A DNA stretch of 64,000 nt from Batkoa obscura (GCA_030770535.1 JASVEC010000016.1:806001-870000); one strand, 5' to 3'; shown: positions 9,650 through 23,260, counted from the first letter of the stretch. Notes: generated from the sequence alone by a model not told the origin. Program-made: numbers and translations.

Positions 9650-10649
9650 ATGGACAATACCGACTTTGATGAAACAGATTTATACCCTTCAAGTTCCAAG
9701 AGTTTTATCAATAAGCCCAAAGCTGTCTTAGAAACGAACAATTATGAGAAGCTAACATTTAAACTAAAATTAAGGTTTCAATCTGGAAAAGATTTGGAAA
9801 TTACAATCAATGGTATAAATAACACTTTTAAAAATATTAAAGACTTGGTATTATTTTTCTTATCCATTATATTAATTACAGATTAATCTTTTATTTAGGC
9901 GTCAAAAAAAATACATGTAGAAGACTCACGTTATATACGCTTAATTTACCAAGGAAAAATACTAAAGGAAGATAATAACGTTTTTGAACTGATTGAAAAA
10001 GTGAATAAGGAACAAGATATCGCCACAGAATCTATTTCAAGCCATCTAAAATACGGAAGCACTGATCATCCTATTCCATTGATGTATCAAAGTAACCACG
10101 GTTTTATAGGCTCTTTAAACTCGCCAATAGTAATCCAAGCTATGATTTTAGAATCCTTACCAAATAATGAAGAGCCCGAGGTAATGGTTATAACAATTGA
10201 ATAATAATAAACCTAATGTTATCAGTTAAAACAAATTGTACCATCTACCGGATTTGATAGGTTGAGAGAGGCTGGTTTTTCAGAACAAGATATTCATCAG
10301 CTTCGACAACAATTTCAAATGGCACATAATATTGACGGTACTACTAACGATCCTGAAGAACAAGATAGAAATCGAAGGCTTGAGGAAGCTTGGATTGATA
10401 ATACAAACCAAACGTTACCAGATGGTATTGCTATTGGTTGCTATTATCAAATGGTTCAAGGAATGGTATTGGGTTTCTTTGGTTCCTTCATAGCAGTTGT
10501 TTTTATTAGTGATAAAATGTTTACTAGATATCAACAGTTAGGTAAGGTTTTGTTTGAATTTTGAATTATTTGAGCTAAACTGTTTTTAAGGGCTTGCGTT
10601 CGGATTTTTAATTAATATTGGATTTGGATGTATTTTGGCCATTCAATAG
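9650..10649 (+). CDS. Dsc3-type subunit of the Golgi Dsc E3 ubiquitin ligase (DUF2407)
   Basis: Four exons: 9650-9847, 9899-10180, 10226-10541 and 10591-10649; 284 residues. Fungal Dsc3 is a membrane subunit of the Dsc E3 complex, which cleaves SREBP in fission yeast and degrades orphan membrane proteins of the Golgi and endosome. The N-terminal ~60-150 residues form a ubiquitin-like fold (KLKLRFQSGKDLEITI, then RYIRLIYQGKILKEDN). The diagnostic DUF2407 block GFDRLREAGFSEQDIHQLRQ is followed by an acidic stretch and two hydrophobic helices near the C-terminus, where the short last exon supplies most of the second helix. A decayed second copy lies at 30740-31665 and aligns through the introns too, so the copy arose by DNA duplication. 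Confidence 0.88.
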
Positions 10650-12643
10650 TATAGTTTAATTTAATGTCTGGAGTATTTTTTTTCAATTTGAGTTTATTTA
10701 TATAAATGTCGTAATATTTAATTATTTATATGGTTTAAATTTTTAACTATTGATTTATTTATGTACATATGAAATAAAAGTAGTATTGATTATCATAATG
10801 TAGCTAAAGGTATTTTTATTTTTATTAATTAAATTACTATTTAAATAAAAGTAAATCAAGAGTTAAATAAGTTCAAATAAATAAAAGTGTACTACTATTT
10901 TATTAGTAACTATTCCATTGATGCCACCCTCAATTCATAATAATAACATTATTTATCTTATCAGAGGCCATTATCGTATTAATAAAGACGATCGTTTTTA
11001 CTTACAACCTTCTAACTTTATTATCACTCTCACTTTAGATCAATTCAATGCTTAAACAAAAGTCATATAATTGTATACATAGTATAGCGTTAATACTAAC
11101 ATACTCAATGATAGTAATTGAATTGATTGAATTTAAGGTTAAACAATGATTATCTCTAATAAAAATATACTAGCATTTAAAGAAGCAAATAGTAAAAAGT
11201 ATGCCATCATCTTTGTATATTAAGATTGCTTTATCGGATTAAATACACTACTTGAAGGTGGTAAATAGCTCTAATATTGCTAATATTGGTGTGAGAGATT
11301 TTTTTAAACTTTTTAATGATAAATAGTCAATTCAAAATAAAAAATAGGACAGTAAGCTAACTAATAATTAGTAGCTTTACAAAGTTAAACAGTTGTAGGA
11401 TTTTACTATTATATATAGTTATACTATCAATTGTATAGATTATGTTATAAAATAAGTGAGTTAAACTATGATACTATAAGTGAATAAATTATTTGTATAT
11501 TCAAAAGTTATAAATTCAGTATAAAGCTACTATTTAGTTAACCTTTTTTAACAGTAGCATAATTAATATAGTAACTTATTTAAAAATCCATAAAAACTGG
11601 TTTAATTAAAACTTTTACTCCATAAAATTTTATCAAACATAAAATTTTTAAAAATTAGCCTTAAAATAAAATATTTAAATAGAATGTTACTTTATTAATG
11701 TATTTTTAAATAATTAATTTTTACATAAATTTATTAATTCAATAAATAGATAAATATAAAACAAAACTTTAATTAAGAGCAATCAATATTATATTAAATA
11801 TAAGAAATACTATGCTTGACATTACAATATATTTAATAAGAAATTAATTAAAGTGTGTGATAATTTTAATTCTAAAGCATAGCCAACAGAATCCAGTTAA
11901 AAAAAGTCAATTCACTTACATCACGAGGTTTCAATAAAAAATAATTGTTTTTATCTCCTACTTTTAAAAATTTCATTCTTTAATAGTCACTATTTTGGCA
12001 ATATAATAAGAGTTTTTTTCAATATAACAGTAATACAGAAACTAGCCAACTTATATAAGTGAATTTTAAAAAAACTCGTTATTGAACAAATTTAAACTCC
12101 AGCTTACCTCATTTTAATTTTTTATATTTACAACATTCAGAATTGTTCAGTTAAACGAAATATTTTTTTATAATTTTTCCGTTAGTTAAACCACCCAACT
12201 AATTCATCAATCTAATCACTTTAAATCATTGCTATTAAAACTTAAGTATTTGTATTTTTTAAAATAATATAAAGAAAACTAAACTTTATATTATAATTTA
12301 TTGTATGTTTATATTGACATAATAATCTATTAGCCATTATGTTAATAATCTTCCATCTCACACAAATTTTCTATATTAATAAATTTTTTACCATGCGATG
12401 ACTATTCTTGGCTTTCAGTAAAATTTAGACAACTTCATTTGATTCGTTGAAATTTCACAACTCAAAGCAAAAAAGCAGGGTAAAAATAAGCTAAGATATC
12501 AATTTCCAATTTAATAATTTAAAAAAAATAGTTATCCTTATCCTATTATTTTTTATTTATTGTATTCAAATTCATTTCTATATCTTGAGGTTGATTTAAT
12601 TCTTTATTGACTATTTTTCATTACTTTTTCTTATGAAAATTCA
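10650..12643. other. Intergenic region with one possible decayed coding fragment
   Basis: About 2 kb of AT-rich DNA between Dsc3 and the kinase. A 44-codon frame at 10921-11055 and a related run of codon-like sequence near 11140-11270 are listed separately. Nothing else is recognisable. Confidence 0.5.
10921..11275 (+). pseudogene. Possible decayed coding fragment, unidentified
   Basis: An ATG-started 44-codon frame (MPPSIHNNNIIYLIRGHYRI... ending DQFNA) is followed in the same frame by sequence broken by many stops and then by a second codon-like stretch (NKNILAFKEANSKKYAIIF). Balanced amino-acid composition suggests a dead gene, but I recognise no family and chance is possible. Confidence 0.25.
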
Positions 12644-15600
12644 ATGGAAAACATTAATTTAAATTTGGCTAAACAGTTAAACTCAACTAAAGATACAACT
12701 AATAGTAAACTTAAAGATGAAAAAGGAACCAGTGATAACTCAAAATCAAGTAGTCCAAATAGTATCTTTGCTCCAACAATACCTACTTCTTCTGTCATAC
12801 CATCCATATGTTCGATAGGTAATTTATTTTAAATTTATATTCTATATAAATTAACTTTAAAAGTACACAAATATGAAGCAAACAACGAAAAGGAACAAGA
12901 TACCCAACAAAAGCCAGCAATAATTAAAGAAAAAAACAATTTACCAGCAAAGATAACTACTACTTTTACAGATAATCCCAATGTGCTTAATAATTCAACT
13001 AGACAGTTAAATCGAGCACCAAAGAATTTGAATGATAAATCAAACCAATTTCAAACTAATTCATTAAATTCAAGACCATTTTCCATGTTTGGTGGTATCA
13101 CAGCGGATCCATTTAAAGACCCGTTTGTTTATCAAAGTAAAGTAGAAGCTAACAATAATAAAAATGCTACTCCAAACGCTCAGCCAGTGGCACCCAAAGT
13201 GCCCGCATTGATATCCAAATTATTAGATGAAAAGCTAACCAAGAAAGTAGTGGTAAGCGATATTGAACAAAAACCTATACGGCCAAGAAGGAACAGCCAT
13301 GGTCTATCTAATTTAGCAGTTCAAAGCTTTAATAATTTAGCCAAAAAGAGAGGTACTATTCTACCAAAAGATGATGTCCCACCTTCCCCATCAAGTTTAA
13401 CTCCAGCCCAAGAGTTTATTCAACAATCAAGTTCTATTATTATTCCAAGGGCTAAATCACCTATCTTATCTGCAGAAGATACTCTGTCTTCTTCAGTAGA
13501 ATCTGGTCTTTCACTTGATGGTTCTTATTTAGCTTCTTCACAATCAGTAAAAGCTCATTTCCCATTTTTAAAGTCAAAGACACCCATTTCTTTATTAGAA
13601 GCATCTCAAAATTCATCTTCCGGTAAACCATCACCAATTCAATTAAATACACTATCAGATGAAAAAAAGAATAGGAGATCTTATTCTGCTTTATCTTCTC
13701 CAACTCAAGTACCAGCTGCTTTAAGGAGACACTCTCAGTCTAGGGTAACTAGAGGCTATCGACACAAACCTTTATTAGAACAATCAAAAAGGAGTTCTTC
13801 TAATTTAAGAGAAAATAGTTTCCCATCTTCAGTTAATACAAGCGATATAGGGGAAGATTCTGAAGGTCAAGATTCGGATGCAGTATCTGGTTTACAAGAA
13901 AAAGAAGCTTATTCACGAGTATTACCTGAACTTGAATATGAAGATTCTGTCAATGGACTTGATCCAACAGACCAATTTTTACCCTTAGGAGATATACGAC
14001 AATCATTGATTGAAGAAGTGAGATTAGCTCAACAAGCAGCCCATGAAGAAATATTAAGTATTGTTATTGAATGGTATCGTAATCAAGGAATTATTGAATC
14101 AGGATGTCCATTTAATTGTACGCAACATCCATGTCATCATTTTACATCTCAAAAAGAGTTACCAGTGAATAATCCAACAGTTAAAGAACATAAGCCTAGT
14201 AAATCTCAACATCTACCCATTCCATTACCAAGGCATCCATCCTTAGATAAAAGAAGCCATAAAGTATTAAAATTTCGGTTACATTCGAATAGTTGGCCAC
14301 CCACTTATTTAGTATCTTCACATACTATATTGTTAAATGAAATTAATGCTGTAGCACAACAAATTTTAAATTTAGATTTTGAAGTAATGGTAACCACTTC
14401 TATATGTACTGAAATAATGAAACAACTTCAACGATTACAAATTGAACAAAGAAGGATGACAGTTGGTAATGCAGAAGCAGAAGTATTATTATCCAAATTA
14501 ATCTTTGAATTTTCTCCTGTTAGTCGATTAGTAGAAGGTTTGAAAGATTTTGATTTAACTCAAAATGAGGTTTTACTTTATGAAGCTCAATTACAATCTA
14601 CAGCTCCACCATCTCCGTCTCCTTTACGTCATTCCTATTCTTTTACAAGCGAAGATGGTAAAGCTATTAAATCTTCGATTGCTAATGCACCTAAAAAATC
14701 ACCTTTTGGTTCACCAGAAAAAATATCTTCCTTATCTCAATTGTTTGGTCGATATAAAGAACCTGTTAATGATTTAATATCCCCATTATCACCCATTGAA
14801 GGTAAATTAAATTTAACAAAAGCCAATCATTTAAGTCCGCATTTACCATTAAGCTCCAATGCATCTTCACCTGATTTAAGATCCAAACCTACATTTGTTT
14901 CTGATTCTAGTACCGATGATATACCTAAAATAACTAAAGCTAATAACAAAACTAATAATAGTAATTTCAATGTCTCACCAGAATTGCATCTTCCTACTTT
15001 AACTACATCTGAAGATCCATTAAAACAATTACCATTACAATTTACTTTATCTCCACCAACAATACCTAGTCCACGTAGAAAATCAGAAATACCAATAATG
15101 AAGGATAGTTTTAATTTAAGACCAAGTCCAAAATTAATGCCCAGTTCCTTATCAACTAATCAACATTTACCAATAACATCTTATTCTGTACCAGCTAAAA
15201 GAGAAAAAACACATACTAAAGGATCTAAAAGTGTAGTTAATTTATTTAAAAATATGGGATTCATTAGTAATAAAAGTGGAGGTATACCGAAAGATGGCTC
15301 ATTTCCAGTCTCAAGAAAAAGTAAAAAAATGGATGATTCTAGGCCATTAAGTCCAGTTTTATTAAGAGTATCCAATAGTCATCATCGTAGTCAATCGGCT
15401 GATTCTGGATTAATTAAACGCTTTTCAAGCCCAATACCAGCTACACAAACATTAGAAAATAGTGATACAACTCCATTTGATTCGAATTCAATACCCAACA
15501 GTAAACCCATGTTACCACCAATCATATGTCGATTATGTGAAATCCCAATACCATGTGATCAGTTTGATTTTCATTCCAAATATTGTTTAATTCGACAAAA

Positions 15601-17489
15601 TTATGAAATTGAAATGATGCAACATCGACACAATCTAAGTAAAATTAATACCAATTTAGAACGTCAACGTCAATTACTTTCATCAACTACAAGTTCCGCT
15701 TATCTAGATCTAATTCCACTACAACGTTGTGAATCTTTATTAAAATTAATTACTAAAATTACTCAAATGGATTTAAAACCTAGGGATGTAATTGTTAGTA
15801 AATCCCATCGTTATTCTTCTAAGATAAAAGAATTATTACTTACAAGTAATAAAAAATGGAATGATCCTATTATTAAAACAGGTGGAGAACAATTATTAGC
15901 ATTATTACCAAAATTAGTTAATACTATTATTAACTATCGAGATCAACAAATACCTGAAAGTTCACCCTCAATTGGTGGATTATCCCCAGGTTCTTTATTA
16001 ACACCATTAACTAACTCTGCTCAACCTTCTCCAGGTACTAGTCCTAAGGAAAGCTTTTTAGAAAAATCCTTTTTTAATTTAAGGAAAAGACATCAACGTA
16101 CAACTAGCAGTACATCTACTAATTCTAGTTCACCTGAACCTGAAAATACATCTACATCTAAAAAATTAGTTAGTTTATTAATTGGTATGTTAAAAAAGAA
16201 TCATAAAAAACCGAATGAAAGTACAAGTACAATTATACCAAGAGATGAGCCTATTCAATCTCCTATTAGTGAACAATCAATCATTAATCGTAAATCAAAT
16301 ATACCTTCAATTGATGATTTTGAAATTATTAAACCAATATCACGTGGTGCTTTTGGAAGAGTTTATTTAGCACGAAAAAAAACAACTCAAGATTTATTTG
16401 CTATTAAAGTAATTAAAAAAGATGATATGGTAAGAAAAAATATGGTACGACAAGTTATGACGGAAAGAAAAGTAATGGCATTAGCATCTACTCCTTATGT
16501 AGTCAGTATGTTTTTTGCATTTCATTCCCAAAACTATTTATATTTGGTAATGGAATATATGATTGGTGGAGATTTGAGTTCCCTTTTACAAGGGTTTGGT
16601 ATCTTTTCAGAAGAAATGGCTCAATTTTATGTAGCAGAAACAGTGTTAGCATTAGAATATTTACATAAAAATGGAGTGATTCATAGAGATTTAAAACCAG
16701 ATAATATATTAATTGATGCAGATGGGCATATTAAATTAACAGATTTTGGATTATCTAGGATATCTATTAAAGAACCAGAAATTGATTCTTTACCCAACAA
16801 AATTCAACGATCTAAATCTAAGTTATTTAAAAGAAATCAATCGAAAAAAAATAAAGAATCTAAGAATAGTAAAGAAAAATCAAAAACTACATTAAACAAA
16901 GGAGATACTAATAAAAGTAAAGAATATGTCAAACCACCCAGTAATCGAGCGTTATTAGGAACACCTGATTATTTGGCACCTGAGCTATTGTTAGGTATTG
17001 GTCATGATTCTTCTGTTGATTGGTGGGCTTTAGGTGTTTGTTTATTTGAATTTTTAGTTGGTCATCCACCTTTTATGGATGATACACCTGAAGATATCTT
17101 TAACAATATATTGAATTTGAAAATACAATGGCCATCCGAAAATTATTTATCATATGAATCGATTGATTTAATACAACATTTATTAATACCAGATCCTTAT
17201 AAAAGGTACAAATCTAAAGATATTAAAAAACACTTATTTTTTAAGTCAATTGAATGGGATAATTTAATCAATTTAGAAGTACCATTTAAACCTAATCCAG
17301 AAGGTAAATTAGATACTAGTTATTTTGAATTAAGAAATCAAAGACCAGATATATTAAAACATCAATTGGAAGATAATGATTTATTTGAAAATGATTTATT
17401 AACGGAAGGTTCTTCATCTTTAGCAGATCATCAATCGATTCCTATTATTTCTCCTCCTTTAAAGCCAACAAATACAAAGGAAAAGAATG

Positions 17490-17521
<32 letters not shown>

Positions 17522-17716
17522 GGAAAGAAAGATAGTAACAATATTAGTGAAAAAGTAGATGGAGTACAAGAAGGAATTCATAATAATAATGAAGATTTTG
17601 ATTCATTTCAATATAAGAATTTAGAATTATTATCGGAATATAATAAGGAAATGGCTAATGTAACTAAATGGTTACAAGAATCTGTAGCTCCAAACCAAAA
17701 TAATAATAATACTTGA
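12644..17716 (+). CDS. Rim15/Cek1-like AGC serine/threonine kinase (Greatwall group)
   Basis: Two exons (12644-12818 and 12864-17716) encode 1675 residues. Rim15/Cek1/Greatwall kinases control quiescence and mitotic entry by phosphorylating endosulfines that inhibit PP2A-B55. The long N-terminal half is Ser/Pro/Asn-rich and probably disordered. A conserved family segment lies near residues 435-490 ([20 protein letters not shown]). A C2HC zinc finger ([20 protein letters not shown]) lies near 946. The kinase domain runs ~1210-1520: SRGAFG glycine loop, FAIKVIKK lysine, [14 protein letters not shown], then a ~60-residue Lys/Ser-rich insert before GTPDYLAPE. The split activation segment is the hallmark of this group. 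Asn repeats follow. I see no N-terminal PAS and no C-terminal receiver domain, unlike yeast Rim15. Confidence 0.88.
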
Positions 17717-18048
17717 TATTAATGATGGGAGTGAAAGTAAGTTGAAATAATAATACATAATAATAAGTGGATAAAGTAGATAAGAGATGAGATGTTAGTT
17801 TTTTTATTGTTTTTTGTTAAAGTGTTGTGGTTAGTTCTATTTTTTTAATAAAAAGTTTATTTTTTTTATATTCTATTGTTTTTATAGTTAATAAGTGAAT
17901 TATAATATGGGAATATATTTTTGTATCTAATGATTTTACTAATAGTTTTTCCATTCAAATACTGCTTAAAAAATGGAAAAGTGATAAAACCAAAAAAAAA
18001 CATCCCCATATATTAACAAATAATTAAATAACTTCTATTTTTATTTTT
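17717..18048. other. Convergent intergenic gap holding a MITE
   Basis: The 332 bp between the kinase and Afg2 stop codons contains one MITE copy and T-rich sequence likely to carry 3' ends; nothing else is seen. Confidence 0.5.
17908..18008 (+). mobile_element. TA-MITE copy, forward, 101 bp
   Basis: Begins TGGGAATATATTTTTG after TA and ends CATCCCCA before TA. It sits 40 bp beyond the Afg2 stop codon, so it may lie in a 3' untranslated region. Confidence 0.85.
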
Positions 18049-20911
18049 TTAAACTTCTGTCAATTGAGAACCTATTTTAAATTGATGGTAAAATTGCAAC
18101 ATTTCTGAAGTTATATTACGTTTTAACCCATTATTTAAAATTTCTTTAAAATCGGATAATTTTACCTAAAAGAAATTAAAATAACTTATAATAAACAATA
18201 AAAACTTACAAATTTGTTCTCCATTGATTTCATTATACAATTCATTGCAGCTTCTTGACAAAGATGAACAATTTCAGCACCTGAACAACCTTCCGTCTAA
18301 TTAAATTAACTTAAATAACAATATGAAACTATCAATAATAATCTAATTACCTGTTTCACTAAATAATCAATATCAACATCTTCATAAAATGGTATTTTTC
18401 TACTTTGAATATTAAATATTTCTTTTCTAGTAGTATTATCTGGTGGTCCAACATATAATATTCGATCCATTCTACCAGGCCTTAATAGAGCTGGATCCTA
18501 ATCAAAGTTCAATTATTATAAACAAATTAACTAAATTCTTATTTTAAAGTTACAATAACATCCGGTCTATTAGTAGCACCAATAACTGTAACGTGATTTA
18601 ATTGATCAATACCATCTAACTCAATTAAAAACTGCGCTAGAACTCTTTCTTGAACTGAAGCAGTTTGATTATTGGCTTCTCTTTTCACTGTTAATGCATC
18701 TAATTCATCAAAAAATATAATACTAGGTTGTGTTTGTCTAGCTTTTCTAAATACTTCTTTTAAATTTTTTTCACTCTGACCTACATATTTATCAAATAAT
18801 TCAGGTCCTTTGACTAATAGGAAATTTAATCCAGATTCGGTTGCTAATGCTTTAGCCATCAATGTTTTACTACATCCTGGGGGCCCATAAAAGAGTAATC
18901 CCTTGGGTGGTGATATTCCAAATTTAGTAAATATTTCAGGTTGTTTTAAGGGCCATTCTACTGATTCTTTTAATTTTTGTCGTATATCATGTTGCCCTCC
19001 GATATCACTCCAATATACTTTAGGTACTTCAATTGCTACCTAGATTATAAATTAAAATATTTAGTTTTCATTTATTAGTATTTTATTGTTATTTACTTCT
19101 CTCATAGCGCTTGGTTTAATTAAATTAAAAGCAGTAATTAAATCACTATATTCAAGTTTTAATTCATTAACTATAAAAAAATAATATGAATATTCAATAT
19201 AATTACAATTATAATTTAACTTACTATCCGATTCTTGTTTTTCTATATTTCTTTTAATAGCCATTAGTCCTGCTTCTTTAACTAAAGAACTTAAATCTGC
19301 TCCCACATAACCATAAGCTTTATCTGAAATATCTGAAATTTGTTGTTGAGTTAATTCATGATAAGTATCTTTTAATAATGTATTTAATATATCAAATCGA
19401 TCTTCAGAATTTGGTATTCCTAAATAACATTAATGTTAATGTTAAAATTAGTGTTAAAATTATATGTTAAAATTAAATAATTATAACTCAACAATTACCA
19501 ATTTCAATTTCAACATCAAATCTACCCGGTCGACGTAATGCTGGATCAATTGAATGTAATCGATTGGTGGTTCCAATTACCATGACCTTAGAACTGGTTT
19601 CATTACCTATGCCGTCCATTAATGTTAAAAAAGTAGCCACAGTTCTCTTCTCAAGTTCCGATTGGGACTAAAATAATATTAGTAAATATTGTGGATTATA
19701 CTTTTCATTCTCTATTTTTATTTTGCTTACACTTTCTCTATTTGGACAAATAGCATCAATTTCATCAATACAAATAATACAGGGTTGATTTAATTTTGCT
19801 TTTTGAAATAATTCTTTTATCTAAATAATAATAAATATTATTACTATATAAAATAAGCTACAATTATAGACTTACCCTTTCTTCTGTTTCGCCCACATAT
19901 CTTGAAGATAAATCCGGAGCGGATATCAATAATGTAAACACATTAAAATATTCAGCCATTGATTTAGCTAATAAAGTTTTGCCCGTTCCTGGTGGACCAA
20001 ATAATAGTATACCTTTACTTGGTTTTAAATTATATTTCAACAATAAATCTTCTTTTTCAAAGGTGAATTGTATTAATTTTCTTATACTTTCGATCTCTTT
20101 TTTTATACCTCCGATTTTTAATTCCACATGGGATTTGGTTGATGCTGCTTTTTTACTTGTTATGTCTAAGATAGATTGGTTGAGGTTATATTTTCCTATT
20201 AAGTTAGGGGTAGCGTTTTCATTAATACTTTCAATTTTGAATAAATATGGTTTGCCACTTAAATTAATCGTTATAATCTCTCCGATTATTACATATTCTA
20301 ATATTCCTGTTTAACTTCATTAGTTTTACTCTACTTCAAAAAACAAAACCCTCCACTTACCTAATAATTGTTCAATATATTGTTTAAAATCTTTAATATC
20401 ATTAACTTCTTTTGCAATGGGTACTAAGCTCACTTTTTTAATATCTATAATTTCTTTTTGAATTTCTTCTATTCGCATAACTCTCACTTCATCTCCATGA
20501 AACCCATTTAAATTTCTTATTGTGTCATCAGTCACTATCAAATCTATAAAAATGATTTATACTTAAATTCAAATTCTATCAATAATAATATTTGATTAAC
20601 TTTAAATTACCTTTTTCCTTCAACTCAAAACTTGGCCATACTCGAGCAATTACTCTTTTTTCTATAAGCTACTAAAAGTGGTTAGTATCAAGCTGAAAAA
20701 CTACCTTATCCCTCCATCTCTTTGACTCTTTATTTCAAAAGATTAATAATAATCTTACCTCTTCTTCTTTTTTAATTAAACAGTAATCATTTGTTTTTAA
20801 ATTTAACTTAAGCATTGTTTCAATTGACATGATTACTTTTCGATTAGGCTTGATTGGTAGACTATTGTCTTTCGTTGTTTTAGATAATAGTTTTAATATG
20901 AAGTTGGACAT
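18049..20911 (-). CDS. AFG2: AAA ATPase Afg2/Drg1 (SPATA5 type), ribosome-assembly factor
   Basis: Twelve exons: 20911-20759, 20668-20611, 20543-20361, 20306-19876, 19820-19731, 19667-19499, 19419-19225, 19170-19097, 19039-18554, 18497-18351, 18296-18210 and 18165-18049; 729 residues (yeast Afg2 780). Afg2 is a Cdc48-related hexamer that strips Rlp24 from cytoplasmic pre-60S particles. A Cdc48-like N domain is followed by AAA domain 1 ([32 protein letters not shown]) and AAA domain 2 ([33 protein letters not shown]). Serine in the second Walker A (GCSKT) is the known Afg2/SPATA5 hallmark that separates it from Cdc48. The start is the first ATG; the GTG upstream is not used. It is convergent with the kinase gene. 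Confidence 0.92.
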
Positions 20912-22016
20912 TGTTTCTAAAATTGAAAATGAAAATGAAAATAAAGCTGAAAATGAGAAGTCCACTCTTTAAACTATTTAGTAGTTTGAGTATGTGTATG
21001 GATTTTAAATTGCTTTCCTTTTTTAGTGATGTTTTTGGAGGAATTTTTGATGCTATTAGTAGTTAAAAACAATACTTGTTTATTTAGTAATAAATGGGCA
21101 ATTATTTGAATAATTTAATATACAAATAAACTTTAAAATCGATATGATATGATAGCGACTTTATAATATAAGATTTTATTTCTTTATTTTAGAATGAAAC
21201 TTGTTTTTGGAAGACTTTATAACTTTTTCGTAGCATATATATTGACTGATATAATCAAATTTACTTTTATTGTGTAGTATATAGTAAAAAAAATAGCATG
21301 TTAAATTGAAGATTAAATATCCGACAAACTCAAGCTATTCAGGTATATCAAGATGGTAGAAGACAAGTAATAATTGATGGAAATGTCAATAATATTCATT
21401 TTAAATAAATTTATTTTTAGAAACTGAGTTTAAAAATAACCGAGAAAAATGGATGGGGCAAAATCAAAAAAGAATGAAAAGTTAAAGTAAAAGCAAGGAT
21501 TAAGGATTCGGATACATCAAAGCTAGTTCAACTTGTTAAGTTTTTTAAAAAGACACATTAAATAAAAGCCACTTTAATTTTTATCTTCTTTTAACAATAG
21601 CTTTTGCTGTCATCAATTATTTAGGCTATTAATAAACTATCTTTTTATTAACCAAGGGTTAATTTGATAAGAAATTACAAAAACGGCATTAAAATTAAAT
21701 TCGAGTTTATTAAACTTTCACAAAAATTAAATTCTAATTAAAATCTTAGGGTACAAACGGCTCTTTGCAATGACTGATAAATAATAATAATAATAGGCTA
21801 TTATTATAATCAAATTAGATCATTTTCATATAAACCCTTTAATGAGCCAATCTTACTCATACTTCAACTTACTAGCTATTGGTCAAGTTTAGAAATAAAA
21901 ACTAGCTCCATGGCGCAATTTTATTAAATACTAGTGAACTAAAAACTATAAAATAAAATTCAAAATTCAAGATTTAGAAACTAATCAACTATTCTAACTA
22001 TTCTAATTAAAACAAA
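20912..22016. other. Intergenic region with a possible decayed coding fragment
   Basis: A divergent promoter region between Afg2 and the PsuG paralogue. It holds the fragment at 21311-21562 listed separately; the rest is AT-rich with no recognisable feature. Confidence 0.5.
21311..21562 (+). pseudogene. Possible decayed gene fragment, unidentified
   Basis: Two codon-like stretches: LNIRQTQAIQVYQDGRRQVI followed by DGNVNN, then after a plausible TTTTTAG acceptor LSLKITEKNGWGKIKKE, a stop, and KVKVKARIKDSDTSKLVQLV. Composition looks protein-like. There is no proper start and at least one in-frame stop. I cannot assign a family. Confidence 0.3.
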
Positions 22017-23260
22017 ATGTCAAAACAAAATTTATTGTCTCAAGTTGTTAAAACAGGAATCCGTTCATTAACAACCAAAAATCTAAGTTCTTTACCAAAA
22101 AATTTCAAATTTACCGAAGAAATACGTGATGCTTTAGAAACTGGTAAACCTGTGGTAGCTTTAGAGTCTTCCAATATAGCTTATGGTATTGTCTAATAAT
22201 TGATACTCATTGTATAAATGCTAACCATACCATCCAGGCTTCCCATACCCTCGTAACATTGAAATAGCCAATGACGTACAAAACATTGTAAGAGCACAAG
22301 GTAGTATTCCAGCTATGATAGCTTTATTAAATGGTAATGTACATATTGGATTGAACTCTGAGCAATTGGACCAATTAGCAAAAGCTGGTCCTAATGCTAG
22401 AAAGGTATCTAGAAGAGATTTAGCTTATACATTATCTGAGGTAGGAGCTTATTTTATAATAAGGATAACTAATAGATATTTATTTCACCTTTTATTGTTA
22501 GAAAATAGTAGGTGCTACTACAATAGCAAGTACGATGGTGTTAGCTCATAAGGTAGGTATCCCTATCTTTTCTACTGGTGGGTTAGGCGGTGTACATTAT
22601 GGCGCTGATAAAAGTAGGATTTATATTCCAGTCTACAATCTATTAATAAAACTAACTTTACTCTCTCATTAGCTTTTGATATCTCAGCAGATTTAACCGA
22701 ATTAGGACGTACATCTATAACAGTTATATCAGCAGGGGCCAAATCTATATTAGATATTGGTAGTACTTTAGAATATCTGGAAACTCAAGGGGTAGCTGTA
22801 GCTACCTTAGGAGAAAGTGAATATTATCCAGGTTTTTTTACACCTACTTCAAATTACAAAGCACCAATTCACCTGAAGACTTTGGAACAAGCAACGAATA
22901 TGATAGGTATCCTATTTTATTATAATCTATAATCTTTAGTTTCTAATTGTTATTATTTTCTATTCAGACGCTCATTTCAATCTTGATTTACAATCTGGTA
23001 TCTCTATTGGTGTGCCCATCCCAGCTGAACTTTCTAAAGTTGGTAGTGAGATACAAGCTGCTACTGATCAAGCAATTAAGGAATGTGAAGAGCAAGGTGT
23101 TGAAGGGAAAACAGTGACTCTCTTTTTACTAAAAAGAATTAATGAGTTAACCCAAGGAAAATCAGTGGAAGCCAATATTGCATTAATTAAAAATAATGCA
23201 ATGATTGGTGGTAAGTTGGCATACTTACTTGCTGAGAAACGTAGCGGGCAGATAGAATAG
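22017..23260 (+). CDS. Pseudouridine-5'-phosphate glycosidase (PsuG) paralogue with altered active-site blocks
   Basis: Five exons: 22017-22185, 22238-22440, 22502-22613, 22673-22906 and 22968-23260; 336 residues, matching single-domain PsuG. PsuG cleaves the C-C bond of pseudouridine 5'-phosphate to uracil and ribose 5-phosphate. Conserved segments include [57 protein letters not shown] and [13 protein letters not shown]. Two normally invariant blocks are changed: [12 protein letters not shown] reads [12 protein letters not shown], and GGVHRGAE reads GGVHYGAD; the glutamate of the first block is kept. The fused neighbour at 27621-30164 keeps both blocks. Basic N-terminus with [11 protein letters not shown] suggests mitochondrial import. 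Reading frame and introns are intact, so it is probably expressed; activity may be lost or changed. Confidence 0.88.

Noticed and set aside
10921-11275. A reassigned genetic code (TAA/TAG as glutamine) to explain the interrupted frame
   Set aside because: All clear genes in the window end at TAA, TAG or TGA at the right family length, so the standard code is used.
13461-15375. Antisense and shifted frames inside the kinase gene
   Set aside because: They are shadows of the long coding exon.
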